Of a DNA stretch of 64,000 nucleotides, positions 39,867 through 48,763 are shown in pieces; the stretch's first letter is position 1, and each line of letters starts with the position of its first letter. The position numbers were made by a program, and so were the translations under genes. The notes beneath the pieces are model-generated. The model made no database searches. It had not been told where the DNA came from and saw only the letters and a program-made list of their open reading frames with translations. Origin of the DNA: Thermotoga petrophila RKU-1 (GTDB lineage: Bacteria > Thermotogota > Thermotogae > Thermotogales > Thermotogaceae); contig NC_009486.1 in NCBI RefSeq assembly GCF_000016785.1, positions 1,550,001 through 1,614,000 of the forward strand, written 5' to 3'.

Positions 39867-41207
39867 ATGAAGATCAAGGTAGAGATCGATCTTCAGGAAT
39901 TGATCGAAAAAGGAGACTTCAAGACACTCAAAAGAGTTCTCGAACAACAGGATCCCGCCGACGTGAAGGAGATGATTGAAAAGCTTCCGCCTGACCTGAA
40001 AGTGGTCGTTTTTAGACTCCTTCCCAAGGATAAGGCCGCTGAAGTGTTCAGCGAACTCGAACCCGATGATCAGTTGGAACTCATAAAACTTTTCAGAGAG
40101 GAACGGCTGAAGGAGATTTTCGAATCGATGGATCCAGACGACAAGGTAGAACTGCTCGAAGAGATGCCCGCGAACGTGGTGAAGAAGCTCCTTTCATACC
40201 TTCCTCCACAGGAGAGGGAGGAATTGCTTCACATCCTGAATTATCCCGAAGATTCTGCGGCAAGGCTTGCCACCACAGAATACGTAGAGCTTTTCGAGGA
40301 TATGACCGTCAGGGAAGCACTGGAAAAGGTGAGAAGAGAAGGAAAGAAGAAAGAGAACATCTACTCTCTCATGGTGATAGATAGAACAAGAAAACTCAAG
40401 GGAACCGTTGAGCTCAGAGACATGATCGTTGCCGATCCCGATCAGAAGGTATCGGAAATCATGAACAAGGATCCTGTTTTTGTTCACGCCACTGATGACC
40501 AGGAACTCGCGGCGGAACTCATGAAGAAATACGACCTGATCATACTACCGGTAGTTGACAGCGAAGAGAGATTGATTGGTGTGATCACCTTTGACGATCT
40601 CGTTGACGTCATCGAAGAAGAGGCAACGGAAGACATACAGAAGATGGCCTCAATGAGTGTTACTTACACACCCTATTTCCACACTCCTGTATGGAAGTTT
40701 ATTTTGAAAAGATCCCCATGGCTTGTGGCGCTTCTTCTTCTTGAAAGTATAAACAGCAATATCATATCAGGCTATGAAAAATTCCTCGCATCAATACCAC
40801 TGATAGCAGCCTTTATTCCAACGATGATGGATGCTGGAGGGAACATTGGTTCTCAGATATCTGCTCTCATAATAAGAGGAATGAGTTTAAACGAGATAAC
40901 CGCAAAAGACTGGTGGAAGGTTCTGCTGAGAGAATCTCTGATAGGTTCTATCTTAGGTTTTATTCTTGCGGGTGTTCTGTACCTGAGGGCTTTTCTGATC
41001 TCTTCTGATCCCACATTGAATTTCGCCGTTGCAACAGCCTTACTCGTAGTAATTCTGTATGCAAATATCTTGGGCGCGCTTCTTCCCTTCATCGCCCGTA
41101 TCTTCAAAATTGACCCGGCCTTCATGGCAGGACCGCTTCTCACCACGATCGTCGACGTGACAGGCATCATGATATATTTCTACGTGGTGCACAGTTTCTT
41201 GAGTTGA
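39867..41207 (+). CDS. mgtE: Magnesium transporter MgtE
   Basis: 446 residues from ATG 39867 after GAGGAGGTG; an upstream in-frame ATG (39789) would pass through the leader and lacks a site. N-terminal MgtE domain with EExPxxxxxLLxxLP repeats (about 1-125), a CBS pair (about 130-250: YSLMVIDRTRKLKGTVELRDMI, LPVVDSEERLIGVITFDDLVDVIEEEATEDIQ), the plug helix, and a five-helix membrane domain with PLIAAFIPTMMDAGGNIGSQ and LLTTIVDVTG. Mg2+ binding between the CBS and N domains gates the channel in known homologues. Forms a plus-strand unit with the hydrolase genes after it. Confidence 0.96.
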   Translation: MKIKVEIDLQELIEKGDFKTLKRVLEQQDPADVKEMIEKLPPDLKVVVFRLLPKDKAAEVFSELEPDDQLELIKLFREERLKEIFESMDPDDKVELLEEMPANVVKKLLSYLPPQEREELLHILNYPEDSAARLATTEYVELFEDMTVREALEKVRREGKKKENIYSLMVIDRTRKLKGTVELRDMIVADPDQKVSEIMNKDPVFVHATDDQELAAELMKKYDLIILPVVDSEERLIGVITFDDLVDVIEEEATEDIQKMASMSVTYTPYFHTPVWKFILKRSPWLVALLLLESINSNIISGYEKFLASIPLIAAFIPTMMDAGGNIGSQISALIIRGMSLNEITAKDWWKVLLRESLIGSILGFILAGVLYLRAFLISSDPTLNFAVATALLVVILYANILGALLPFIARIFKIDPAFMAGPLLTTIVDVTGIMIYFYVVHSFLS

Positions 41208-41219
41208 AGAGGAGAGACC

Positions 41220-42140
41220 ATGGTTAAGCTGATAATCAAGTTTGGCTTGATAATAATCTCTTTCGTTGTGTTGTTTTCAAATGCCCTTCTGGGGCTTCTT
41301 TTCTTTTTCCTGCTTTCCCTTCCTGTGGTGAGAAACGCTGTTTTGGGAAGACTTCCGATAAAATTGAAAAAATCGGTAACGGGCAATGTTTACACTTACG
41401 AATACAAAAATGGCCTGAAAATGGACATATATTATCCATCTGTGAAAAGAAAGAGTTATCCGTTCGTGCTTTTTGCACACGGTGGTGGATGGATCTCCGG
41501 ATACAGAAGGCAGCCCAACAACGTTTCGTGGTACAGATTTCTCAATGCAAACGGTTTCGCTGTGGCGACATTTGACTACAGATACGGTTACTTTCATTAC
41601 ATCGAAGATATTCTGGAAGATCTGAAAAGTGCTGTCTCTTTCCTGAATGAAAACAGGGAGCATCTTTTGATTAAAAACCTGAATCTCATGGGACTTTCAG
41701 CGGGAGGGCATCTCGTTCTGTACCACGCGATGAGATCTTCGAAGGAAGGAAAAAAAGATTTCGATGGTCACGTGGTAGCCTGGTACGCCCCCTGCGATCT
41801 TCTCGACCTGTGGAGCATGGAGACATCCTCTCTCTTTGCGAGGTTCTCCGTTGCCACAACATTGAAAGGGTTTCCTGTACGAAAGAAAGAAGATTATGTG
41901 TTCTACTCTCCTGTAGCCTGGGTGAACCCGAAGGCACCTCCCACCATGCTGGTTCACGGCATGAAAGACGACGTTGTACCCTACATCTCATCTGTTAAAA
42001 TGTACAAAAAGCTCAGAGAAAACGGAGTGGAAGCAAAACTGAGACTTCATCCGGAAGGGAAACACGGCTTCGAGTTCGTTCTGAAAGATCCTTTGACGGT
42101 GAAGATCCTCTACGAAACGGTCTCGTTTTTGAAGAGGTGA
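41220..42140 (+). CDS. Membrane-anchored alpha/beta hydrolase (esterase/lipase family)
   Basis: 306 residues. An N-terminal hydrophobic helix (LIIKFGLIIISFVVLFSNALLGLLFFFLL) anchors the protein, followed by MDIYYPSVKRKSYPFVLFAHGGGW, the oxyanion HGGG motif of hormone-sensitive-lipase and BD-FAE-type esterases. Nucleophile Ser is in GLSAGGH, Asp in MLVHGMKDDVVP, His in HPEGKHGFEF. Likely hydrolyses short-chain esters at the membrane. ATG 41220 is 12 bp after mgtE, with AGAGGAGAG upstream. Confidence 0.9.
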   Translation: MVKLIIKFGLIIISFVVLFSNALLGLLFFFLLSLPVVRNAVLGRLPIKLKKSVTGNVYTYEYKNGLKMDIYYPSVKRKSYPFVLFAHGGGWISGYRRQPNNVSWYRFLNANGFAVATFDYRYGYFHYIEDILEDLKSAVSFLNENREHLLIKNLNLMGLSAGGHLVLYHAMRSSKEGKKDFDGHVVAWYAPCDLLDLWSMETSSLFARFSVATTLKGFPVRKKEDYVFYSPVAWVNPKAPPTMLVHGMKDDVVPYISSVKMYKKLRENGVEAKLRLHPEGKHGFEFVLKDPLTVKILYETVSFLKR

Positions 42141-42144
42141 AAGT

Positions 42145-43095
42145 GTGTTCGAACACGTAAAGGTGCCTTCCGATTATTCTCTCGGATACGTTCACAGGAC
42201 AAAGAACGTCCGAATTTCCATTCTGAAGTTCAAATCGACCTATCCAGACGCAGAAAAAGGAACGGACCCTGTGGAGGTGTACATCTTCTCTCCGAAGAGG
42301 AGAAAAGTAGGATCGGTGATGATACTTCAAGGACTTGGAAGCCGAAACGTTCTGTATCTTCTTCGGATGGCCTACTACCTTTCCAAAAGGAAGATAGAGG
42401 CGGTAGTTCCCGTTTTGCCGGGAAACTTCACCCGTGTAGCACACGGTTCTGTGAGCGGAAAGGATTATTTTTCCTCCGATCTGGGGAAGATGACCAGGTT
42501 CTGGGAACACGCTCTCACAGATCTTCTCAGTCTTTTGGAACTTTTGAAAGTTAAGAAGATGTGGCACGAGAGAAACTGCCTCTTTGGATATTGCCTTGGA
42601 GGCATGATCGCTGTTTTACTCAACGCACTGAGCAGTGATTTCAAAAAGACGATCATTATGATGGCGGGTGGTGACTTTGCCACTCTGTTTTGGAGGTCAC
42701 CCACTCTGTCTTTTGTGAGACGTGAGCTGAGAAGTGGAAAGGGAGAAGAACACGGAATGACGAACGAGGAGAATTTCTACGATGTCTACAGGAGCGATCT
42801 GGAGAGGCTGAAGGAATTTTCCTCGGTGCAGGAGATGTTGAGTTCAAACATACATCCCCTTTTGAAACTCGATCCGCTCGCTTACGCGAAGTTCGTGGAT
42901 ACCTCACGGATCGTGATGCTGGAAGCGATGTTCGATAAAGCGCTCCCAAAGAGCACAAGAGACATTCTATGGGAGCATCTTGGAAAGCCCAAAAGGATAA
43001 AGGTTCCATCAAGTCACGTGAGCTGGCTTCCCTTCCAGGTGCTCGCTGCCAGGTACATAATGAAGCTTCTCAAAGAACAGGGCGCTGAGGATTGA
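42145..43095 (+). CDS. Alpha/beta-hydrolase-like protein with a Cys nucleophile motif
   Basis: 316 residues from GTG 42145 (GAGGTGAAA upstream). The fold fits an alpha/beta hydrolase: VGSVMILQGLGSRN, then LFGYCLGGMIAV as nucleophile elbow, VMLEAMFDKALPK as acid region, and a C-terminal SSHVSW His. The elbow has Cys where Ser is usual, as in dienelactone hydrolases (GYCLGG) and PHA synthases (GxCxG). No signal peptide. Substrate unknown. The last 87 bp lie opposite the 3' end of the arginase-fold gene on the other strand. Confidence 0.82.
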   Translation: MFEHVKVPSDYSLGYVHRTKNVRISILKFKSTYPDAEKGTDPVEVYIFSPKRRKVGSVMILQGLGSRNVLYLLRMAYYLSKRKIEAVVPVLPGNFTRVAHGSVSGKDYFSSDLGKMTRFWEHALTDLLSLLELLKVKKMWHERNCLFGYCLGGMIAVLLNALSSDFKKTIIMMAGGDFATLFWRSPTLSFVRRELRSGKGEEHGMTNEENFYDVYRSDLERLKEFSSVQEMLSSNIHPLLKLDPLAYAKFVDTSRIVMLEAMFDKALPKSTRDILWEHLGKPKRIKVPSSHVSWLPFQVLAARYIMKLLKEQGAED

Positions 43096-43731
43096 GAGAT
43101 TGATCTTCTCGCTTTCTTTTATCTTCCAGAATTCCAGCGGATCCGGTTCACCGCAGATGTCCGCTCCCAGGATCTTTCTCAAGGGGATGTGACGGAGCAC
43201 GTTGAGAAGATCTTCCAGCGAAACTCTCCCGCTCTCCCATCCCGTTATCCCGATATCCAGAACATCTTTGTCAATACTCAGATACACCGGATGTCTTCCG
43301 AGGAGTTTCAGGATCTTCTGCGGATCCGTTTCAGAGTAAAACACTCTGTGGATCTTTTCCTGTTCCTGAGTGCCAACAACCACAACTTTTACCAAATGTT
43401 TCAGTTTCAGAGCTTTTCTGATCCAGCTGTCGCAGGTGAGGAACTCTTCCTCTCTGGCATCGAGGTGATTGTCGAAAACAACCAGTACGAAAGGTCTCTT
43501 TATTTTCTTGATGATGAAGTAGGTGAGGTGGTGGAACTCTCCATCGCCCAGAAACGTCACTCCCGGATGTGAAGGAAGGATGTTTTCAATTTCAGGAATC
43601 TTTTCGGGAAGGATCATGTACCTGATGCCTTCGATTTTTTTGGAAAACACAAACTCAGCGAGAGATTTTAGAGTCCGCTGTTCTTCGTAAACTCCATTGA
43701 AATCGAGGATGTGGATGTGAGGAGGTATCAC
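43009..43731 (-). CDS. Arginase/agmatinase-fold (ureohydrolase) protein of unknown substrate
   Basis: 240 residues from GTG 43731 (GAGGAGGTG upstream). The dinuclear Mn site residues are present: His in GDGEFHH, D-N-H-L-D in VVFDNHLDA, and D-K-D in LSIDKDVLD, followed by ADICGEPDP with the conserved Glu. It is shorter than classic arginases (~300) and the N-terminal part is diverged, so the substrate could be another guanidino compound or a different group. Last gene of the minus-strand operon that starts with the PspC-domain gene. Its tail overlaps the opposing hydrolase by 87 bp. Confidence 0.8.
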   Translation of the reverse strand: MIPPHIHILDFNGVYEEQRTLKSLAEFVFSKKIEGIRYMILPEKIPEIENILPSHPGVTFLGDGEFHHLTYFIIKKIKRPFVLVVFDNHLDAREEEFLTCDSWIRKALKLKHLVKVVVVGTQEQEKIHRVFYSETDPQKILKLLGRHPVYLSIDKDVLDIGITGWESGRVSLEDLLNVLRHIPLRKILGADICGEPDPLEFWKIKESEKINLSILSALFFEKLHYVPGSEHLEGKPAHVT

Positions 43732-43743
43732 AATAACACCTCC

Positions 43744-44427
43744 TCAGCTTTCCACCATCCTTTCCAAAAGAGACCTCAAGAGGCCTTTCAGGACTTTTTC
43801 CTCCCTCTCCGCCGTTTCAAGGAGAAGCCTGGGATCTATCTTCTTTTTTTCAAGTTCATCTTTGTATGCCTCTATCCAGCGTTTCATGGTTCTGGCTCCC
43901 ACTTCTATATGGAACTGGAGCCCCACAGCCTTTCCATAGACGAATCCCTGGTTTTCATACTTTTCAGAAGTAAAGACCCTGGTTGCTCTGCGTGGAAGAT
44001 CGAAAGTATCTCCATGCCACTGAAACACCCGCAGTCTGTCTGGAAATTCTCTGAAAAACTTATTGTCGGAGACCTTTTCAACAAAATACCAGCCTATTTC
44101 TTCTCCGTTTTTTCCTCTGTAGACACTCGCCCCAAGGACTTTAGCGAGCATCTGAGAACCCAGACATATTCCAAGGAACGGGATTTCTTTTTTCAGGATC
44201 TCTTCTATCAACTGAAATTCGTACTTCAAGAAAGGGTATTTCTCTTCCTCGTAGGCTCCCATATACCCTCCAAGAAGCACCACGAGAGAATACTCTTCGA
44301 GAGGCCTTTCGAGTTTTTCCCCTTTTGGAGTGTCCAGATAATCGAAACTCCAGTTCTTCTCCCTGAAGATATCTTCCATCATTCCAAGGTCCTCTATCTC
44401 GACGTGTCTAATAGCGAGCACTCTCAC
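43744..44427 (-). CDS. Class I glutamine amidotransferase (GMP synthase-like, free-standing)
   Basis: 228 residues from GTG 44427, eight bases after AGGAGG. The nucleophile Cys is in FLGICLGSQMLA, and His/Glu in GLQFHIEV complete the triad. An oxyanion segment is VVLLGGYMGAYEE. This subgroup (GATase1_GMP_Synthase-like) often acts on gamma-glutamyl compounds or as stand-alone glutaminase; no synthetase partner is next to it. Its neighbour is an arginase-fold gene, which hints at nitrogen-compound breakdown. That link is inference. Confidence 0.88.
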   Translation of the reverse strand: MRVLAIRHVEIEDLGMMEDIFREKNWSFDYLDTPKGEKLERPLEEYSLVVLLGGYMGAYEEEKYPFLKYEFQLIEEILKKEIPFLGICLGSQMLAKVLGASVYRGKNGEEIGWYFVEKVSDNKFFREFPDRLRVFQWHGDTFDLPRRATRVFTSEKYENQGFVYGKAVGLQFHIEVGARTMKRWIEAYKDELEKKKIDPRLLLETAEREEKVLKGLLRSLLERMVES

Positions 44428-44428
44428 A

Positions 44429-45226
44429 CTATATTCCTCCTTCAAGATGAACTCGAAAGACACCGTCTTTCAGTTTGAAGAAGAGATGAGGATTGAAATC
44501 CGATTCAACTATATTCCCTTCGATGGTCTTCAAAAGAAGTCCGTCTTTTTTATCGATGAAGTAAGAGACCCCAGTGGGTAGTCTGAACAGGACCTCCAGA
44601 ACGCAATCTTCTGCCTCGAAATAAAGCGGAACGTTCATCTTTTGGAAATTGAATCTTATATTCAAAACACTGTCTTTTGTTTCAACCCGTGTGAACCTGT
44701 TTTCTTCGAATTCGCCCTTCACCGTGAAAGCACCTTCTTCAAAAGAAAGTTCAAATGTATCCCTCGGTAGCTCGACCTCCACCATCTTTGGCCCGAATCT
44801 TTTCCAAAGAGAACCCTTCACGATCAGATTTGAGCCAGCTTTTGATACTTCTATTCCGCTTGACGTGGACACCCTGAACTTTTCGCCTTCAATGAATCTG
44901 ACAGTGAATCCCCCGCTTTTGAACAAGATTCTATTCACACCGGTGAAAACCTGATATTTTCCAGGTGCTGAAACAGATTCGTATGGCCACACAAGAAGCA
45001 GTATCAGAAAAGCGGAAAAGACACCCACGCTCAGGAAGTACAACCACTTTTTCTTCACGCTGAGGTAGATGAAATAAATACCGAAAGTTATCAGCATCAT
45101 CGGCCAGAAGAGACCAAGATTGTGAAATATTCTTGTGAAGAATGAAAGAGAGAAAAGATCCAGAAAGATCGTTGTAAGGAGCAGAACTCCCAGGAAAATG
45201 AGAAATATACCAAATATTATCTTCAT
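44429..45226 (-). CDS. Membrane protein with LiaF-like C-terminal domain
   Basis: 265 residues. Four membrane helices in the first ~100 residues (IIFGIFLIFLGVLLLTTIFL, LGLFWPMMLITFGIYFIYL, KKWLYFLSVGVFSAFLILLLV), then a beta-rich external or cytosolic domain (VEVELPRDTFELSFEEGAFTVKG..; LEVLFRLPTGVSYFIDKKDGLL) like the LiaF/DUF2154 and toastrack domains found beside PspC proteins. Such proteins take part in cell-envelope stress responses. ATG overlaps the PspC-domain stop by 4 bp. The exact family is not certain. Confidence 0.72.
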   Translation of the reverse strand: MKIIFGIFLIFLGVLLLTTIFLDLFSLSFFTRIFHNLGLFWPMMLITFGIYFIYLSVKKKWLYFLSVGVFSAFLILLLVWPYESVSAPGKYQVFTGVNRILFKSGGFTVRFIEGEKFRVSTSSGIEVSKAGSNLIVKGSLWKRFGPKMVEVELPRDTFELSFEEGAFTVKGEFEENRFTRVETKDSVLNIRFNFQKMNVPLYFEAEDCVLEVLFRLPTGVSYFIDKKDGLLLKTIEGNIVESDFNPHLFFKLKDGVFRVHLEGGI

Positions 45227-45606
45227 TTTTCATCTCTCCTCAGAAGAAGGAGAACACCAAAGATCACTAACAGAACGCCAAGAACCACCTTCCATGCCAC
45301 ACCGAAGAAGATTGGGAAAAAAGCGGACGCGAGAAAGACAATTCCCAAGAAGATGAGAAGGCCACCGACTAACACTTTCAACCCTTCTGCGTTTTGAAGT
45401 GGTTTTTCTTCGCTTTCTGTTTTCCCCTCTTCCTCAGGTATGATCAACCAGGCGATTATGTAGAGCAGAAGACCCGCTCCCCACGCGAGTGTGATGAGAA
45501 CCCAGATCAATCTTACGAGAGTCGGATCGACGTTGAAGTACTCCGCAAAACCTCCACAAACACCCGCTATGATCCTGTTCTTTCTGGACCTTTTGAGCTG
45601 TTTCAT
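45223..45606 (-). CDS. PspC-domain membrane protein
   Basis: 127 residues if started at ATG 45606, six bases after GGGGGG; an ATG two codons earlier is closer to the site. N-terminal PspC domain: KRSRKNRIIAGVCGGFAEYFNVDPTLVRLIWVLITL.. then a helix ending in WLIIPEEE. A second helical pair (LKVLVGGLLIFLGIVFLASAFF, VVLGVLLVIFGVLLLL) follows. PspC proteins sense envelope stress, usually with a toastrack partner, which is the next gene. First gene of a four-gene minus-strand operon. Confidence 0.92.
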   Translation of the reverse strand: MKQLKRSRKNRIIAGVCGGFAEYFNVDPTLVRLIWVLITLAWGAGLLLYIIAWLIIPEEEGKTESEEKPLQNAEGLKVLVGGLLIFLGIVFLASAFFPIFFGVAWKVVLGVLLVIFGVLLLLRRDEK

Positions 45607-45694
45607 AAACATCCCCCCTTTCAGAAGATTTTAACATAAAAGAAATTAGACATCCCTTATTTTATGGTAAAAAATTCATAAAGAAGGTGAGAAT

Positions 45695-47185
45695 ATGAAA
45701 TGCAAACTGGGGTTAGAGAGGTGTCCAGATGATATCCTCCGGTGTTTCCCCAAGATTGAGCAATCCTTCGGAGTGGTGATTTTCGGTGCTTCTGGTGACC
45801 TCACAAAGAGAAAGCTCATTCCTGCTTTAAACAGGTTGTTCGAAGCAGGCATTCTACCTGATCGTTTTTTTGTTCTCGGTGCGGCACGAACGAATATGGA
45901 TGATGAAGAATTCAGATCCAGATTCGAAGCTCATCCTGACTTTTTGAGACATTGCAGTTACATCAGCGTGGATTATCATAATCCCGAGAGCTTCAAATCG
46001 TTGAAAAACACCATCGAGGGTTTCATGAAAAGAATCAATTCCAACAATTTGGTTTTCTATCTCGCTGTTCCACCGGATCTTTACATCCCTATTTTGGAAA
46101 ATCTCTCGAAAGCTGGATTGAACAGGAAACCCGCGCGCGTCGTGATTGAAAAACCGTTCGGGAAAGATTTGGAGTCAGCCAGAAAACTGGAAGACACTCT
46201 TCAGAAACACTTCCAAGAAGATCAGATTTTCAGAATTGATCATTACCTTGGAAAAGAAACCGTTCAGAATATATTGGTGTTCAGATTTGCCAACTTCATA
46301 TTCGAGGAGATCTGGAACAACAAGTTCGTGGATCACGTTCAGATCACGATGGCCGAAGACATAGGAGTCGAACACAGGGCAGGATATTTTGAAAACGTAG
46401 GACTCCTCAGAGATATCTTCCAGAACCACATGCTTCAGGTCTTCGCACTGATCGCCATGGAACCCCCTTCCTCTTTCAATGGAGAAAATTTCAGAAACGA
46501 GCGGGTGAAGCTTCTCAGATCGATCAGACCACTCCCTGTAAAGGAGCTGGAAAACTGGATTGTCAGAGGTCAGTATGGAAGAGGGGTTGTAAACGGGAAA
46601 GAAGTTCCGGCTTACAAAGAGGAACCTGGAGTGGCTGAAGACTCCAATGTGGAAACCTTCGTTGCCATGAAACTCTTTGTAGACAACTGGAGATGGAGCG
46701 GTGTACCCTTCTATCTGAGGGCAGGAAAAAGACTCTGTAGAAAAATAACAGAGGTCGCCGTTGTTTTCAAGAAGATTCCTCACTCTATCTTTGCCGGTGT
46801 ACCTTCAGACGAACTGGAACCGAACACGATAGTTTTCACTATACAGCCGAACGAGGGTATTTCTCTGGAATTTCAGGTAAAAAGGCCCTGTCCCGGCATG
46901 TTTCCACAGCTTCTCAGTATGGATTTCAAATACGAGAATTACTTCGGTGTGAAACTACCAGACGCTTATGAGAGGCTTCTTCTGGACGTTATACTTGGAG
47001 ATGCCACGCTCTTCATGAGAAGAGACGACCTCGAAGTTTCCTGGGAACTTCTCGATCCCGTTCTGAAAGCCTGGGAGGATGACCCCGTTCGTTTCTCTCT
47101 CAATATATACCCAGCGGGAACGTGGGGACCGAAAGAAGCCGATCTCCTCATAGAGAGGGACGGTAGAAAATGGAGAAAACTGTGA
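45695..47185 (+). CDS. zwf: Glucose-6-phosphate 1-dehydrogenase
   Basis: 496 residues. NADP-binding [18 protein letters not shown] near the N-terminus, [13 protein letters not shown], and the substrate signature RIDHYLGKE with the catalytic His region, then [14 protein letters not shown] and [14 protein letters not shown]. The extra ~20 residues before the nucleotide fold contain three Cys ([15 protein letters not shown]). Catalyses the first step of the oxidative pentose phosphate pathway. ATG 45695 follows AGAAGGTGAG. Its end overlaps pgl by 16 bp, so the two are coupled. Confidence 0.97.
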   Translation: MKCKLGLERCPDDILRCFPKIEQSFGVVIFGASGDLTKRKLIPALNRLFEAGILPDRFFVLGAARTNMDDEEFRSRFEAHPDFLRHCSYISVDYHNPESFKSLKNTIEGFMKRINSNNLVFYLAVPPDLYIPILENLSKAGLNRKPARVVIEKPFGKDLESARKLEDTLQKHFQEDQIFRIDHYLGKETVQNILVFRFANFIFEEIWNNKFVDHVQITMAEDIGVEHRAGYFENVGLLRDIFQNHMLQVFALIAMEPPSSFNGENFRNERVKLLRSIRPLPVKELENWIVRGQYGRGVVNGKEVPAYKEEPGVAEDSNVETFVAMKLFVDNWRWSGVPFYLRAGKRLCRKITEVAVVFKKIPHSIFAGVPSDELEPNTIVFTIQPNEGISLEFQVKRPCPGMFPQLLSMDFKYENYFGVKLPDAYERLLLDVILGDATLFMRRDDLEVSWELLDPVLKAWEDDPVRFSLNIYPAGTWGPKEADLLIERDGRKWRKL

Positions 47186-47832
47186 TATACCTGCTTGAAG
47201 ACGGGTACGTTGATTTTGTCGTCGAGAAAATTCATAAGAAAATGAAAAAGCTTCTCGAAGAAAAGGAGAAGATCTTCGCCGTCCTCGCTGGTGGAAGGAC
47301 CCCCCTTCCCGTTTATGAGAAACTGGCAGAACAGAAACTCCCATGGAATTGTATCCACTTCTTTTTGAGCGATGAGAGGTATGTGCCCATCGACTCAGAT
47401 CAAAGCAATTTCAGGAACATAAATGAGGTCCTTTTCAGCAGAGCAAAGATCCCTTCCAGTAATGTTCACTACATTGACACTTCCCTTTCCATTAAAAAAG
47501 CCTGCGAGAAATATGAAAGGGAAATAAGATCGATCACCGACCAGTTCGACCTCGCTATTCTGGGGATGGGTCCCGATGGCCATGTTGCGTCCATATTCGA
47601 TCTTGAAACGGGAAACAAGGATGTCTTTGTGACCTTCACTGACCCTTCTGGTGACCCTGAGGTTCCCAGAGTCACCCTGACGTTTCGTGCACTGAACACA
47701 TCGCGGTACGTACTCTTTCTCATCAGGGGAAAAGAAAAGATAAACAGACTAGCGGAAATTCTAAAGGAAGAACCTCTTCCTGCCTACTTTGTGAGGGGCA
47801 AAGAGAAGACCGTCTGGCTTGTGGGAAAATAA
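47170..47832 (+). CDS. pgl: 6-phosphogluconolactonase
   Basis: 220 residues, the DevB-type length. Conserved [36 protein letters not shown] and [16 protein letters not shown] (with the catalytic His). Hydrolyses 6-phosphogluconolactone made by Zwf. ATG lies inside the zwf end. Together the two genes supply NADPH and 6-phosphogluconate; no gnd gene follows, the next genes encode a transporter with its own promoter. Confidence 0.96.
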   Translation: MEKTVIYLLEDGYVDFVVEKIHKKMKKLLEEKEKIFAVLAGGRTPLPVYEKLAEQKLPWNCIHFFLSDERYVPIDSDQSNFRNINEVLFSRAKIPSSNVHYIDTSLSIKKACEKYEREIRSITDQFDLAILGMGPDGHVASIFDLETGNKDVFVTFTDPSGDPEVPRVTLTFRALNTSRYVLFLIRGKEKINRLAEILKEEPLPAYFVRGKEKTVWLVGK

Positions 47833-47840
47833 TTCGGAAA

Positions 47841-47869
47841 TTGAAACTTATTCCAGTATGTGGTATTAT
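47841..47869 (+). promoter_or_regulatory. Promoter of the opp-type operon
   Basis: TTGAAA, 17-bp spacer, TATTAT, beginning 8 bp after the pgl stop. Transcription would start near 47876, which is why the permease start is placed at GTG 47900 rather than at earlier in-frame codons. Confidence 0.78.
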
Positions 47870-47899
47870 TATGAAAAAAGAGAAGCGAGGTCGAAGGTT

Positions 47900-48763
47900 G
47901 TGATCTCTGAGAAAGTCTTCAAGCCAGTCTTCAAACTGTTCAGACGAAGAACGGGTGTTTTGGCTTTTGTTGGAATGATCATTCTTTTGTTTTACATCTT
48001 TCTGGCCATTTTTGCTCCTGTTCTTGCCCCCTACGATCCCACTGTGCGAGTGGGAAGGTCTTTGCAACCTCCTTCAGAGAAACACATATTCGGTACTGAC
48101 AATCTCGGAAGGGATGTCTTCAGCAGGGTGATCTATGGCTCGAGAGTCGCTCTGATGGTGGCGTTCCTTGCCGTTGCCATAGCGTCCACGATAGGTATTC
48201 CCCTCGGTTTGATTTCTGGATACGTTGGAGGGGTTTTCGACCGTGTTTTAACCCTTGTTATGGATGCTGTTTATTCTTTTCCGGGTCTGATTCTTGCCAT
48301 AGCAGTTGCGGCAGTTTTGGGACCTGGAATGATGAACATAGCCGTTTCGATTGCCGTTGTTTATGCCCCCACGTATTTCAGAGTGGTGAGAAACCAGGTT
48401 GCGAGCGTGAAAAACGAGCTTTACGTGGAAGCGGCAAGAGCACTCGGTGCGAAAGATTGGGAAATTCTGGTTAAATACGTGCTTCCCAACGTTTTTCCAT
48501 CGATTGTGGTGGTTCTCTCCATGAACCTCGCTGATGCGATCATGACAGAAGCGGGTCTCAGTTTCCTTGGGCTTGGAATAGCCCCTCCCACTCCGGACTG
48601 GGGATTCGATCTCAGCAACGGTCAGAGGTTCATCTTGAGCAGAGCCTGGTGGGGTGTGTTGTTTCCTGGACTTGCAATCATCACTTCCGTTCTTGGTTTT
48701 TCCATGTTCAGTGAAGGGTTGAGCGAAATTCTCAATCCGAATATCGGGGAGAGAAGCAAATGA
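47900..48763 (+). CDS. Oligopeptide/oligosaccharide ABC transporter permease (OppC/DppC type)
   Basis: 287 residues from GTG 47900; earlier in-frame starts lie at or before the promoter. N-terminal FRRRTGVLAFVGMIILLFYIFLAIFAPVLAPYDPT is the OppC hallmark, with a six-helix core and the ATPase-contact loop EAARALGAKDWEILVKYVLPN. The motif TEAGLSFLGLGIAPPTPDWGFDL is typical of DppC. Inner-membrane subunit; pairs with the second permease at the operon's end. Gene order is unusual: permease, two ATPases, binding protein, second permease. Confidence 0.92.
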   Translation: MISEKVFKPVFKLFRRRTGVLAFVGMIILLFYIFLAIFAPVLAPYDPTVRVGRSLQPPSEKHIFGTDNLGRDVFSRVIYGSRVALMVAFLAVAIASTIGIPLGLISGYVGGVFDRVLTLVMDAVYSFPGLILAIAVAAVLGPGMMNIAVSIAVVYAPTYFRVVRNQVASVKNELYVEAARALGAKDWEILVKYVLPNVFPSIVVVLSMNLADAIMTEAGLSFLGLGIAPPTPDWGFDLSNGQRFILSRAWWGVLFPGLAIITSVLGFSMFSEGLSEILNPNIGERSK

